Translations under genes and position numbers: made by a program | In this document: positions 34,146 through 43,287 of the stretch, one piece after another | Layout of the letters: each line of letters opens with the position of its first letter | How positions within the stretch are numbered: position 1 is the first letter of the stretch | Notes under the pieces: model-generated | Database searches by the model: none | What the model was told of the DNA's origin: nothing | Seen by the model: the letters and a program-made list of their open reading frames with translations, nothing else | NCBI GenBank assembly: GCA_016722505.1 | Contig: JADKJH010000003.1 | Location: 372,001-436,000, forward strand | DNA: 64,000 bases | Direction of reading: 5' to 3' | Source: Holophagaceae bacterium | GTDB lineage: Bacteria > Acidobacteriota > Holophagae > Holophagales > Holophagaceae

Positions 34146-36074
34146 TCAGTGATTACCGGTCAAGGCCTTCAACAAAGCGGCTTTGACCTTCTCCCGCGAG
34201 TAGGGTTTCGCTAGAAAGACCCCGTTCCATTCTCCGAGGATTTCCTGTTCGCTGTAGCCGCTGCAAAGGACAACGGGCAGGTCGGGATGGTCTTTTTTCA
34301 GAACAGCGAGGGTTTGCCTGCCATCCATCTTAGGCATCATGAGATCCAGGATCACCACAGAGAAAGGCCCGCACGTCTTCAGGATCTCCAGAGCCTCAAC
34401 GCCATTGCAAGCGAGGATGACTTGGCAACCCAGGCCTTTAAGGATCTCCTGAGTGGCGTCCCGGATGCTCTCCTCATCATCCACTAGGAGCACGCGAAGA
34501 GATTGGGGCAGGGTGGTCTGGATCGCTTCGGTTTCCACTCTGGCCTGCGGGGGGGCTCCTGCGTCCGGGAATAAGAGACGGAAGGTGGTGCCTTCGCCGG
34601 GAGCGCTCTCCATTCTGAGGGCTCCGTGGTGGGCGCGCAAGATGCCTAGCAGGGCTGAAAGCCCGAGGCCTCGTCCGGCGTCTTTTGTAGAATAGAACGG
34701 CTCGAAGACCCGGGCTTGGAGTTCTGGAGCGATTCCACAGCCCGTATCGCTCACTTCGAGGAACACGTAGGCCCCAGGTTGGGGTTTCAACTCGGTGTGG
34801 TGGCCCGAAATATCGCCGATGCCCAGGTTGGCCGTTCCTGTGGTGATTCTGATCAGTCCCGGGTGATCGCCGATGGCGTCGGAGGCATTGGTGACCAAAT
34901 TCAGCAGCACTTGCTGCAGTTGGGCGGAATCACCTTCCACGGATGGCAGGCCTTCGGGGAGATCAAGGTCCAACTGAACTTTTTTCGATAGGGATGAGGA
35001 GAGCAGCGCGGCCATTTCCCTGGCCACACTGCTCAGGTCCGTTGGCCCCACGACGAAACGGCCCCGGCCTGAATAGGCGAGCATCTGCCGTGTCAGGTCC
35101 GTGGCCCGCTCCACGATGCCTTCGGTGATCTTGATGTGGGCCAGAGCTTTGTGGCCTTCTGGCAACTCCAGTGCCGCCAAATCGAGACGGCCCATCATGG
35201 CGGTCATCAGATTGTTGAAGTCATGGGCGATGCCTCCCGCAAGGATGCCAAGGCTCTCGAGTTTCTGCGCGTGCAGAACCCGGCGTTCCAATTCCAGCCG
35301 ATCCCGCTCTTCCAGCTTCCGGTCAGTGATGTCCCGCCAAGTGGTATAGAGCATTTCCCGACCGCTGAGCGGGAAGGGTGTGAGCGTGACCTCCACGGGA
35401 AAATCCTCACCATTGGTCCGCCGATGCACCCATTCGAATCGATGGCCGCCTTTTGCATGGGCCAGGCTGATCATCTTGAGGGCCTTGTCTGTGCTGGGGC
35501 TGCCATCGGGCTGGGTAGGGGGCGAGAGTTCCCAGGGATGCATCCGCATCAATTCCGGTTCGCTACAGCGCATCATCTCCAACACAGCTGGGTTGCAGTC
35601 CACAAACCGGTCCCCATCGAGAAGCAGGATCCCGTCGTAGCTTTTTTGATAGATCTGCCGGAATTTTTCCTCGCTTTCCCGAAGGGCCCATTCGGCCTGT
35701 TTCCGGTCTGTGACGTCCCGTCCTTCAGGAAAGAGCCAGCGAACTTGCCCTGAACCATCCCTGAAGGGCGTCAGGGAAAAGTCCACCACTCTTACCTCAC
35801 CGTCGACACCAATGTGGGTTGCTTCTAAACGGACGAAGGAGCCCTTGGTAGCATTCGAAACTGCTTCCTTCACTTCTGCCTGAGCTTTCGGGTCGTGGGA
35901 CCACCACGGGGTTTCCCAGAATGGGCGGCCGATGACTTCTTCCTCCGGTTTTCCGATAACCGCCAAGGCGGAACGATTGGTCATCAGCACCCTTCCTTCG
36001 GCGTCCAATACGCCCATGAGCTGGAAGGCATGTTCGAAGAGGGCCTCAAGCATCTCTGGGGGACGCGGCTCCAA
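34146..36074 (-). CDS. Hybrid sensor histidine kinase (PAS-PAS-HisKA-HATPase-REC)
   Basis: 642 residues, no membrane segments, so cytoplasmic. Two PAS domains (about 5-125 and 130-255, each closing with WRDITDRK-type motifs), a HisKA domain with phospho-acceptor His in LAGGIAHDFNNLMTAM, a HATPase domain with LLNLVTNASDAIG (N box), VSDTGCGIAPEL (G1) and GRGLGLSALLGI (G2), and a C-terminal receiver with VLLVDDEESIR, phospho-acceptor in VVILDLMMPKMDGR, CSGYSE and LAKPYS. A phosphorelay kinase of the class that often controls NtrC-like targets. No partner gene is adjacent. Confidence 0.94.
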   Translation of the reverse strand: MEPRPPEMLEALFEHAFQLMGVLDAEGRVLMTNRSALAVIGKPEEEVIGRPFWETPWWSHDPKAQAEVKEAVSNATKGSFVRLEATHIGVDGEVRVVDFSLTPFRDGSGQVRWLFPEGRDVTDRKQAEWALRESEEKFRQIYQKSYDGILLLDGDRFVDCNPAVLEMMRCSEPELMRMHPWELSPPTQPDGSPSTDKALKMISLAHAKGGHRFEWVHRRTNGEDFPVEVTLTPFPLSGREMLYTTWRDITDRKLEERDRLELERRVLHAQKLESLGILAGGIAHDFNNLMTAMMGRLDLAALELPEGHKALAHIKITEGIVERATDLTRQMLAYSGRGRFVVGPTDLSSVAREMAALLSSSLSKKVQLDLDLPEGLPSVEGDSAQLQQVLLNLVTNASDAIGDHPGLIRITTGTANLGIGDISGHHTELKPQPGAYVFLEVSDTGCGIAPELQARVFEPFYSTKDAGRGLGLSALLGILRAHHGALRMESAPGEGTTFRLLFPDAGAPPQARVETEAIQTTLPQSLRVLLVDDEESIRDATQEILKGLGCQVILACNGVEALEILKTCGPFSVVILDLMMPKMDGRQTLAVLKKDHPDLPVVLCSGYSEQEILGEWNGVFLAKPYSREKVKAALLKALTGNH

Positions 36075-36315
36075 TGGCTCTCCTTGGAATTGAATGGTGG
36101 TGGGGGAATGGTATCAGTCATCGTTCAGCCCGAATACTGGCGACGGTTGGCGCGAGAAACACCACAGCAGTTCTGGCATGCAGGATCGGCTTCCGTGCCA
36201 GGCCTGCCAAGCCCCGCGATTCATATCTCTCCAACCTATGGCCAGACTGGCTCTACGATCTCCGGGGCGGTTACGCTTGGGGTTGCCAATCCAAATCAAG
36301 CCATCCGAGGTTCCT

Positions 36316-37434
36316 ATGCCACATCCTCTTGATCGCCGGACCTTTCTTCAAACCAGCGCCGCCGCTGGCGTTGCCACGGCTTTGCCCTCGACACTCCCGC
36401 AGTCCCAGGCGCCATCCGTGAAGCGTTCAGGCCCACGGCCCATGGTGATCTCGAGCGCCAATGGCAACCGTTTCAAGAATGGAGGCCGACTCACCTGCGT
36501 GGCTCAGGCTTTCACGCTGATGGAACAGGGTTCGGATGTGCTGGATGCCTTGATCCAGGGGGTGAACATTGTGGAACTGGATCCCGAGGACGATAGCGTG
36601 GGTTACGGTGGCCTGCCCAACGCGGAGGGCGTGGTGCAATTGGATTCCTGTTGCATGCATGGACCAACGCGCAGGGCAGGTGGCGTGGCCTGCCTTGAGG
36701 GGGTACGCACACCGTCGAAAGTGGCCAAAGCAGTGATGGAACAAACGGATCATCACCTGTTGGTAGGCCATGATGCTCAAACTTTCGCTCGGCAGGTGGG
36801 CTTTCCCATCGAAGCGGACCTTAACACTGAGCACTCCCGCAAGCTTTGGCTGGAGTGGAAGCGCCGCACCGATGCCAATCACTGGCTGGACCCCAAGCAA
36901 CAATCCCAATTAGGTTTTGAAGCGGGCTTGCACATGGTGCGTGAAGGCCTCATTGATCCTGAGCATTATTACGGCACTATCAACTGCAATGGCGTAAATA
37001 AAGAAGGTGAACTTTGCGGTGTAACTACAACTAGCGGTTTGGCTTGGAAAATACCTGGCCGCGTGGGTGACAGTCCCATCCTGGGCGCTGGCCTTTATGT
37101 GGATGGCCAGGCGGGTGCTGCGGGTTCCACAGGCCGAGGCGAAGCGAATCTTTATGGGCTCTGCTCCTTTCTCATCGTTGAAATGATGCGGCGGGGCATG
37201 AAGCCCAAAGACGCTGGTATGGAAGCCCTCCGCCGCATCCAGGCCAATACGGTGAGGAAGTCGCTCCTGAATAGCCGTGGTCTTCCCAACTTCAACGTGA
37301 ATTTCTACATCTTGAACGCCCATGGCGATCACGCGGGCGTTTCCCTTTACACATCCTCTTTTGCGGTTTGTGATGCAAATGGCCCCCGCACCGAACCCAC
37401 GGAGGCGCTGTTCCCGGGCAAGCCCAGTGAGTGA
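36316..37434 (+). CDS. Tat-exported Ntn-hydrolase, glycosylasparaginase/isoaspartyl peptidase family
   Basis: 372 residues. The start ATG at 36316 has GAGG 5 bases upstream. The N-terminus carries a twin-arginine signal (DRRTFLQTSAAAGVATAL). The body is an N-terminal-nucleophile hydrolase related to N4-(beta-N-acetylglucosaminyl)-L-asparaginase: DSVGYGGLPNAEGVVQLDSC near residue 95 and, at the autocleavage site, YYGTINCNGVNKEGELCGVTT, where the Thr of GTIN is the probable nucleophile. Substrate-site GRVGDSPILGAGLYVD and GAAGSTGRGE follow. It probably cleaves glycosylated or isoaspartyl Asn in the periplasm. Sigma factor gene follows 49 bases downstream. Confidence 0.92.
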   Translation: MPHPLDRRTFLQTSAAAGVATALPSTLPQSQAPSVKRSGPRPMVISSANGNRFKNGGRLTCVAQAFTLMEQGSDVLDALIQGVNIVELDPEDDSVGYGGLPNAEGVVQLDSCCMHGPTRRAGGVACLEGVRTPSKVAKAVMEQTDHHLLVGHDAQTFARQVGFPIEADLNTEHSRKLWLEWKRRTDANHWLDPKQQSQLGFEAGLHMVREGLIDPEHYYGTINCNGVNKEGELCGVTTTSGLAWKIPGRVGDSPILGAGLYVDGQAGAAGSTGRGEANLYGLCSFLIVEMMRRGMKPKDAGMEALRRIQANTVRKSLLNSRGLPNFNVNFYILNAHGDHAGVSLYTSSFAVCDANGPRTEPTEALFPGKPSE

Positions 37435-37483
37435 ATTGGATCCGGGATCGGGAACAATTCCGCCGATTACACTGTCCAATGTG

Positions 37484-38104
37484 ATGAGCGCGTTGCGATG
37501 GAACGAGGAGTCGGAAGATGTGGAGCTGGTGTCGGCCTGCCAATCCGGAGATTCGGAATCGCGCGAACGCGCCTTCGAGTGCCTGGTGCGGCGCCACCAG
37601 AAGCCCATGTTGAATCTGGCCTACCGCGTGGTTGGTGATTACGACGAGGCCTGCGAAGTGGTGCAGGATGCCTTTTTAGCCGCCTATAAAAACATGGGGA
37701 CATTCCGCGGAGAAGCCCGGTTTAGCACTTGGCTCACGACCATCACCCTGAATCACGCGCGCAATGGCCTGGTGCGGATCAAGGCCCGGCGCAGCCATGA
37801 AGCCTATTCGCTGGATGCAGCGTTGAAAACTGACGAGGGCGACCTGCGCCAGGACCCGCCTTCACAATCGCCTTCCGCATTGGATCAGATGGAAGAAGCC
37901 GGCGTGCGCCAAAAGATTAAATCGTGCATTGACGCCCTTCCCCGGGATTTCCGGGAAGTGCTGGTGTTGAGGGATCTTCAGGAACATTCCTACCAAGAAA
38001 TCGGCGTGATGTTGCAGGTGCGGGAAGGCACTGTGAAATCAAGATTGTTTCGGGCGCGGGAGGGCATCAAAGACTGTCTGAAACGCGCGAGGGGGGCCTC
38101 ATGA
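37484..38104 (+). CDS. ECF-type RNA polymerase sigma factor
   Basis: 206 residues from ATG 37484 (MSALRWNEESEDVELV). Region 2 includes FECLVRRHQKPMLNLAYRVV and DEACEVVQDAFLAAYKNMGTF; region 4 includes LPRDFREVLVLRDLQEHSYQ and VREGTVKSRLFRAREGIK. There is no region 1 or 3. A longer in-frame start overlaps the previous gene and is unlikely. The downstream anti-sigma gene overlaps by ATGA, so activity is controlled by the membrane-bound partner. Confidence 0.95.
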   Translation: MSALRWNEESEDVELVSACQSGDSESRERAFECLVRRHQKPMLNLAYRVVGDYDEACEVVQDAFLAAYKNMGTFRGEARFSTWLTTITLNHARNGLVRIKARRSHEAYSLDAALKTDEGDLRQDPPSQSPSALDQMEEAGVRQKIKSCIDALPRDFREVLVLRDLQEHSYQEIGVMLQVREGTVKSRLFRAREGIKDCLKRARGAS

Positions 38105-39255
38105 CGGCCTGCCGCGAATTCCTTGAACTGATGTCAACCTCCCTGGACCAGGATCTTCCACCTGATGAACAAGGCCGGCTGGATACCCATCTCGATGCAT
38201 GCCCGGAATGCCGGGCCGCTTGGAAGGATCTTCAGTGGACTCATTCCCAGCTCAAGGAGCTGGAAGCCGTGGAGCCTCCACCTTGGTTGGCTTCGAAAAT
38301 CATGGCAAGGATCCGGGCTGAAGCTGTGCCTCGGGCCTCCTTCTGGCGACGCTTCGTCCGACCCATCGTGGTGATGCCGCAACTCCAGGTCGCCAGCATC
38401 CTGCTGCTCGCAGCCACCGGGTTCTACTTGCTGAGATCCCAGCGGTCCGAACACGATGTCCTCAACGAGATGAAGCAGTTTCAGGCTCCGGCCTCGGTGC
38501 AAAGTCAGCCACAGCAGCCTGGGGCAACCCTCGACAAACTCTCTCCCAAGCCGAGCAACCCGCCAGCAGAAAAAACGAAACCCGCGACCGAGAGGACAGA
38601 TCAGCTATTGCTGGAAGATTCCAAGCCGTCGGAATCTGGCTTTGCCCCTCCGCCGAAACCCTCCGCTGTACCCCCGACACCGGCTTTGACCACGGCAGCT
38701 CCACGCGATTTGGAGAAGCAGGAAAAAGACAGGGCGCACGCAGAACCCGCACCCTCCATTGAGACATCGAAGCCTTCCCCCATGGCTGGAGCCGCAGTGG
38801 GAGGTATAACCCCGGTGATGGCCGAGTCTGCGGTACCCCCCACGAGGCAGGCAAAGGCAAGTCCAAAGGGTGCAGGGAGCCGGGTTGGGGATGCTCGAGG
38901 CAATCAGGCTGGAGACGAGTCCAGGCAAAAAGTCGCCGAAGCCCCTAACCAACCCCAGGTTCACCTGGCGCGCAAAGAGAAGAAGGAGAAGTCGGATGCC
39001 GCGACCTGGGTGATCCGGCTGGAAATGCCAGATCCCCGCTCGGCCAAAATACTGATTGAACGAGAACTCGCGGGGGCTGGGGCCACAGTGATGCCCCAGC
39101 GCGAAGCCGATGGTCCACGTCTACTCAAAGTACGCCTCAACTCAGATCGTTTGCCGGAGCTCCTTTCCCGGTTGACGAGGATCGGCAAGGTCCTTGAATA
39201 TCCGGACAATTCCAGTGAAAAGCCTGCTTTGATCACCATCAGCATCAGTTGGTGA
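38101..39255 (+). CDS. Anti-sigma factor with zinc-finger (zf-HC2) and one membrane helix
   Basis: 384 residues. The N-terminal anti-sigma zinc domain has His-x3-Cys-x2-Cys in LDTHLDACPECRAAW. One membrane helix follows (LQVASILLLAATGFYLL, about residues 99-115), then a long Pro/Ala/Ser/Lys-rich periplasmic stalk and a C-terminal small alpha/beta domain (PDPRSAKILIERELAGAGAT to the end). It would hold the co-encoded ECF sigma at the membrane and release it on an envelope signal. The C-terminal domain is the likely sensor. ATGA overlap with the sigma gene. Confidence 0.88.
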   Translation: MTACREFLELMSTSLDQDLPPDEQGRLDTHLDACPECRAAWKDLQWTHSQLKELEAVEPPPWLASKIMARIRAEAVPRASFWRRFVRPIVVMPQLQVASILLLAATGFYLLRSQRSEHDVLNEMKQFQAPASVQSQPQQPGATLDKLSPKPSNPPAEKTKPATERTDQLLLEDSKPSESGFAPPPKPSAVPPTPALTTAAPRDLEKQEKDRAHAEPAPSIETSKPSPMAGAAVGGITPVMAESAVPPTRQAKASPKGAGSRVGDARGNQAGDESRQKVAEAPNQPQVHLARKEKKEKSDAATWVIRLEMPDPRSAKILIERELAGAGATVMPQREADGPRLLKVRLNSDRLPELLSRLTRIGKVLEYPDNSSEKPALITISISW

Positions 39256-39332
39256 TTCACTAAAGCGGCTTCGGGAACTTTCCAGTGCGGCCTCTTGTCT
39301 AACAGAGCAGGCCCATTCGATAGGAGGCTCCC

Positions 39333-40151
39333 ATGAAGAATCCCATGATGTTTTTGCTGGTGGCAGGACTGGTTAGTTGCGCTGGCCCAGTGGCCGCAGA
39401 TAGTGTCGGCCACGCAGTCACGCTGGAAATCCGAACCGATTCCGGCCGCACGCTGTCGTTTTATCCGGCCGTGAATAGAGGTGGCAACTCTCGCGTCTAC
39501 GCTGAAGCAGTGAAGGGCGAGAACTATCGCATCATGGTCCGGAATAATCTGGACCGGCGAGTGGGTGTGGTCATCGCGGTGGATGGCCGGAATATCCTTT
39601 CCGGCAGCAAATCCTGGCTGCGGAACAATGAGCAGATGTACATCCTGGAACCCTACGCCACTGCGGAATATGGCGGTTGGCGCACTGGGCGGGACAGGAT
39701 CAACCGTTTCTACTTCACCGAAGCGCCGGATTCCTATGCGGCAGCTTTCAATGATGAATCGGCCATGGGCGTCATCGCCCTGGCTGCCTTCCCGGAAGTT
39801 CGGCATCAGCCCGTACCCCGCTACCGGAAGCAATTCAGATACGACCAGCCCCGGAGCTCCATGTCTGGAGCTGGATCCATGGCGCCAAGCGCAGTCCCTG
39901 AAGCCTCCAAACCGTCCCCGCGGCTCGAGAAGCAAGATGAAGCGGGGACCGGGTACGGCAGTGAAGAGTACTCCCCTTCCATCGCCGTGGCCTTCGAACC
40001 TGAAGCTCTGGCTTATGAAAAGACCTTCATCAAGTACGAATGGCGCGAGACTCTTTGCCGCCTGGGCGTGATTAGGGTCCACCCGCCACAGCCCCCGCGG
40101 AACCGCATGTGGGACGGCGGTTTCGCGCCGCCACCGCCGCGCCGATACTGA
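39333..40151 (+). CDS. Exported protein of unknown function downstream of the ECF pair
   Basis: 272 residues with signal peptide MKNPMMFLLVAGLVSCAG. ATG at 39333 follows AGGAGG by 5 bases. The domain at about 30-150 is beta-rich (RVYAEAVKGENYRIMVRNN, VGVVIAVDGRNILSG, MYILEPYATAEYGGWR, INRFYFTEAPDSYAAAF), the pattern of a small periplasmic beta-sandwich; the remainder is Pro/Ser-rich with a short conserved-looking segment (FIKYEWRETLCRLGVI) and a Pro-Arg tail. It may be the regulon member or signal partner of the ECF system. Convergent with spoVG, 6 bases apart. Confidence 0.75.
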   Translation: MKNPMMFLLVAGLVSCAGPVAADSVGHAVTLEIRTDSGRTLSFYPAVNRGGNSRVYAEAVKGENYRIMVRNNLDRRVGVVIAVDGRNILSGSKSWLRNNEQMYILEPYATAEYGGWRTGRDRINRFYFTEAPDSYAAAFNDESAMGVIALAAFPEVRHQPVPRYRKQFRYDQPRSSMSGAGSMAPSAVPEASKPSPRLEKQDEAGTGYGSEEYSPSIAVAFEPEALAYEKTFIKYEWRETLCRLGVIRVHPPQPPRNRMWDGGFAPPPPRRY

Positions 40152-40157
40152 AAATGC

Positions 40158-40523
40158 TCAGCTCGGTGAGCTCTTGGGCGTGAAACCGAATTCCTCGACA
40201 CCGAGCAGGTCGGGACGGACGGGGCCCGGCTCACCCTGCTCAATGCGGGAAATAGCTTTGCGTCCCGTTGCTGCCTCGAAAGCCAGCAGGACTTTCTCTT
40301 GGATGAAGTCCTTAGTACCCGTGTTCAAGGGGTAGGCGATATCCTTGAAACTGCCGTCCCGCTTGCGTTTGCTGGGCATGACCACGTAGTAGCCATCCTC
40401 GTTTTCCAGCACCCGCAGGTCGCCAATCAGAAAGCATTCGTCTATGACAAGGCTCGCGAAGGCGCGCAGCTTTTCGTCCCCCTCGACCTTATTGATTCGC
40501 ACTTCGGTGATGTTCAACATCAT
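40158..40523 (-). CDS. spoVG: SpoVG family regulatory protein
   Basis: About 121 residues starting MMLNITEVRINKV. Core motifs: EGDEKLRAFASLVIDECFLI, DLRVLENEDGYYVVMPSKRK and DIAYPLNTGTKDFIQEKVL. SpoVG proteins bind nucleic acid and regulate surface or developmental genes in diverse bacteria. The chosen start removes 26 upstream in-frame residues coded by an intergenic repeat. The C-terminal 40 residues are a variable tail. Last gene of a long minus-strand series. Confidence 0.92.
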   Translation of the reverse strand: MMLNITEVRINKVEGDEKLRAFASLVIDECFLIGDLRVLENEDGYYVVMPSKRKRDGSFKDIAYPLNTGTKDFIQEKVLLAFEAATGRKAISRIEQGEPGPVRPDLLGVEEFGFTPKSSPS

Positions 40524-40622
40524 TCCATTGTCGATTGGCGCTTGAGGATTGTCGATTGATCCATGCGGAGCTGCGCCCCTGCTATCTTTTAAATCGCCCA
40601 TCGAAAATCGGAAATCGAAAAA
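40524..40622. repeat. Intergenic inverted array of 'ATCGAAAATCGGAAAT' words
   Basis: Between spoVG and pgeF the sequence has TTGTCGATTG words on one side and ATCGAAAATCGGAAATCGAA words on the other, which are reverse complement types. Same inverted layout as the arrays at 12583, 23085 and 41283. Confidence 0.6.
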
Positions 40623-41261
40623 TCAGCCAATTTCGATCCATCCCCACTGCCGCTTGCTATGGTCGCCGCGCCGGTAGGACCACAGGATGTCTTGCCTGCA
40701 AACAGTGCAAAGAGGCACGGAACCTTCATTGGCCGGGTTCAAGCCCAGGCCCAGGCCTTGAGATCGCAATAGTCCCTGGAGATCAAGATGGGGCTTACCC
40801 TGCGGGCCCACGGATACGAGGGCTTCGTGCCATGCCGAATCCAACCGGGCGGCCTCGATGACCTCTTCGCCCACTTCAAAATGACAGGGCTGGATGCAAG
40901 GACCAAAAGCCCAGACCAGGGACGAAAGATCACCACCCTGCGCGTGGAACACTTCGATGCCGTGCCGGAAGATCCCGGCCAAGGCCCCGCGCCAACCCGC
41001 GTGAAGGGCTGAGATCCAGGGTTTTCCAGCCACAATTCCCGCCAGCAGAATGGGCACACAGTCCGCTACGCGAACGCCAATCCGGAGGCCGGGCATCGCG
41101 GTCCAAATGCCGTCGGCCGTCTGGATGGCATCCGTGGCGCTCACGACAGCGCAGCCATGCACCTGGGAAAGCCGCACCGGCGGCAGATCCGCCGGATCGT
41201 CCAGCTTCGTGGAAAAACCCCACGTGAGTGGGAAGGGGGGGTGAATGTGGGGAATGATCAT
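40623..41261 (-). CDS. pgeF: Polyphenol oxidase/laccase-domain protein (PgeF/YfiH)
   Basis: 212 residues. Multicopper-oxidase-like DUF152 fold. Signatures: LSQVHGCAVV (ligand His), RVADCVPILL (Cys), SALHAGWRGALAGIF (His) and FGPCIQPCHFEVGEEV. In E. coli the protein corrects misincorporated L-Ser in peptidoglycan stems, and homologues act as purine nucleoside enzymes, so the name does not prove polyphenol oxidation. The first ATG at 41261 is a clean start. Confidence 0.93.
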   Translation of the reverse strand: MIIPHIHPPFPLTWGFSTKLDDPADLPPVRLSQVHGCAVVSATDAIQTADGIWTAMPGLRIGVRVADCVPILLAGIVAGKPWISALHAGWRGALAGIFRHGIEVFHAQGGDLSSLVWAFGPCIQPCHFEVGEEVIEAARLDSAWHEALVSVGPQGKPHLDLQGLLRSQGLGLGLNPANEGSVPLCTVCRQDILWSYRRGDHSKRQWGWIEIG

Positions 41262-41282
41262 AAATGCTGGAACTCATAATTT

Positions 41283-41385
41283 TCGATATTCGATTGAAGC
41301 TCGGAAGCAGCGTTGTTGGGACTCTGAACTCTCGACTATTAACTCTCGACTTTTGACTTCTCGACTTTTTGACTTCTCAACTTCT
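41283..41385. repeat. Intergenic array of 'ACTTCTCGACTTTTGACTTC' words
   Basis: Repeated CTCGACTTTTGACTT-type words, the same family as 23085-23220, fill the gap between pgeF and ubiA. Here mostly one orientation, with a weaker ATTCGATATTCGATTG start. Confidence 0.65.
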
Positions 41386-42319
41386 ATTTCGGCCACAGCA
41401 ATGCCAGCACACTGATATCCGTGATGGCCCATGCAGCAAGCCCGCGATACATGCCAGCTTCTGCTTGCTGGGCATTTATCTTTTGCCAGCGGAAACGCCA
41501 AGGAATCAACAGCCCCAGCCACGCTGCAAGGGATATCAATAAATAAAGGACGTTGGCGTGGGCCTGAAGGCAAGCCTGGGCGAACCAGAGATGGGCGCTG
41601 AGCGTGGCTAGGATCGCATAGGTAAGGCTTTGACCAATGCCGAAGCGGATCACCAGCGTTTTATCGCCACGGTTGGTGTCCTCTTCGACCTGGTAAATCT
41701 GGGTCAGGGGGTAAAGCGCAGCGAAAAGCAGGCCGAAGCCGATACAAAGGCTCATCAAGACTGGTTCCAACCCACGGCCGGTAAAGACCCAGCCCGCCAT
41801 GGGCGTGAAGAACCCGAAACCCACACAGTTGATGAGCAGATCCCAGCCCGCTCTCGCCTTCAATCGGATGGGCGGCACGCTGTAGAGAACGCTCAGAAGC
41901 ACGCAGGTCAGCACAATCTCGAAGAAGTAATGTCCGCCAGGCTTCACGCGCAAAAAAACCAGGCTCCACACCAGACTAGCGGCCAGGAGCGCGAACCCGA
42001 AGTGAGCCAAATATTTTGGCGGTTTCGGCGGCGCCTTCAGGTAGCCGATATCCCCTTCGTCTTGGTCGAAGGCTGAGTTCAACGCTAGGGTGCCGCCGTT
42101 CATGAGCACCACGAAAATGATCCATGCAGCCAGGCTGCCGGTAACTCCAACTGCCCCGGTGGTGAAGGCAGCCCAACCTTTTGCAAGCAAGGTGCCAAGC
42201 AGAAAATGAGCGGTCATAATCGGCCATTCTGTCGGCCGGAGATGCAGCATATAGGCCAACAGCTCCTTGCCTAGGAGCTTTTCAAAAAGCCTGCGGATCG
42301 TGAATTTCGGAGGATTCAT
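41384..42319 (-). CDS. UbiA-family prenyltransferase
   Basis: 311 residues with about nine membrane helices. The two Asp-rich metal/diphosphate motifs are NSAFDQDEGDIGYLKA and QIYQVEEDTNRGDKTL. It transfers a prenyl group to an aromatic or other acceptor, for example in quinone synthesis; the acceptor is not identifiable. The start ATG at 42319 overlaps the upstream oxidoreductase stop (ATGA); the longer frame is out of register with that gene. Neighbouring quinone-oxidoreductase and DUF116 genes suggest a quinone or redox setting, which is weak inference. Confidence 0.87.
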   Translation of the reverse strand: MNPPKFTIRRLFEKLLGKELLAYMLHLRPTEWPIMTAHFLLGTLLAKGWAAFTTGAVGVTGSLAAWIIFVVLMNGGTLALNSAFDQDEGDIGYLKAPPKPPKYLAHFGFALLAASLVWSLVFLRVKPGGHYFFEIVLTCVLLSVLYSVPPIRLKARAGWDLLINCVGFGFFTPMAGWVFTGRGLEPVLMSLCIGFGLLFAALYPLTQIYQVEEDTNRGDKTLVIRFGIGQSLTYAILATLSAHLWFAQACLQAHANVLYLLISLAAWLGLLIPWRFRWQKINAQQAEAGMYRGLAAWAITDISVLALLWPK

Positions 42320-43287
42320 GGGATTAAGAGCACCTTGCCAATTGCGCTCCGGCTTTCGAGGAAGGCATGGGCTGCGGATCCTTCGGAAAGTGGAAAGGAG
42401 GCCGCAATGCGAAGCTTCAGGGCTCCGCTGCGAACCCATTCGAACAAGCCATTGGCACGGCGGGTGCGTTCTTCATGTGTCGTCAGCACGTTCCATAGGT
42501 CTCCCCCAGTAAGGGTTTTGGATGCGTCCATGAAGTATCGCGGATCCACAGGTTGAGGGTCCCCACCTGCCATGCCGAAAAAGACTGCGTGGCCACCTCT
42601 GCGAAGGGCGTCCAAACTCTGCCCCAGGGTGGAACCCACGGAATCGTAGACCACGTCCATACCTGTTCCGGAAACGGAAAAATGTTGAGCTGCCTGCACC
42701 CAAACATCCGAGTACAAAACCACCTCATCCGCACCCGCCTCGAGGGCAGCCTGACGCTTGGGTTCGCTGGAAACCAGGCCGAGGACCCGCGCTCCAGCCC
42801 GCTTCGCGATCTGTATGAGAAGGAGACCCACACCGCCTGCTGCCGCATGGATGAGCACGTCTTCCCCAGTTTCAATACGATGGCTGTCCCGTGCCAGATA
42901 TTGTGCAGTCAAGCCTTGAAGCAGGAGGCCCGTCGCGGTCTCGAATGAAATGTCATCCGGCAGGGGGATGATTTTCTCAAAGGGCACGGCCACTAATTCC
43001 GAATTGGCGAAGGGGGCGTCTGCAAAGGCAACGCGGTTTCCGATTTTCGTTCCACTCGGGGCATCTCCGTTCATCGCCTCGATCACCCCGGCACCTTCAT
43101 AGCCAGCGATCCAGGGAGGAGAGCCAGCCAAGTGATAGTTACCCTTGCGGCGGTAGATGTCGGCGAAGTTCAGGCCAATGGCTTTCATCCGCACCAGGGC
43201 GTGACCGCGTTCAGGCACCGGGTCCGGTAGGTCTTCCATGTGGAGCACGCCGGGTCCGCCGAATTCCCTGAAGCAAAGGGCCTGCAT
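42316..43287 (-). CDS. Zinc-independent quinone oxidoreductase-like MDR protein
   Basis: 323 residues. Medium-chain dehydrogenase fold: N-terminal GroES-like domain (HALVRMKAIGLNFADIYRR), Rossmann NADPH site AAAGGVGLLLIQIAKRAGARV, and YDSVGSTLGQSLDALRRGG. No zinc-binding Cys set, so of the quinone oxidoreductase (QorA) type. ATG at 43287 shares a base with the DUF116 stop (TGATG). Physiological electron acceptor unknown. Confidence 0.92.
   Translation of the reverse strand: MQALCFREFGGPGVLHMEDLPDPVPERGHALVRMKAIGLNFADIYRRKGNYHLAGSPPWIAGYEGAGVIEAMNGDAPSGTKIGNRVAFADAPFANSELVAVPFEKIIPLPDDISFETATGLLLQGLTAQYLARDSHRIETGEDVLIHAAAGGVGLLLIQIAKRAGARVLGLVSSEPKRQAALEAGADEVVLYSDVWVQAAQHFSVSGTGMDVVYDSVGSTLGQSLDALRRGGHAVFFGMAGGDPQPVDPRYFMDASKTLTGGDLWNVLTTHEERTRRANGLFEWVRSGALKLRIAASFPLSEGSAAHAFLESRSAIGKVLLIP

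Noticed and set aside
40524..40601. Longer N-terminus for SpoVG
   Set aside because: The extra 26 residues are encoded by an intergenic word repeat, and the family begins at the Met at 40523/40520.
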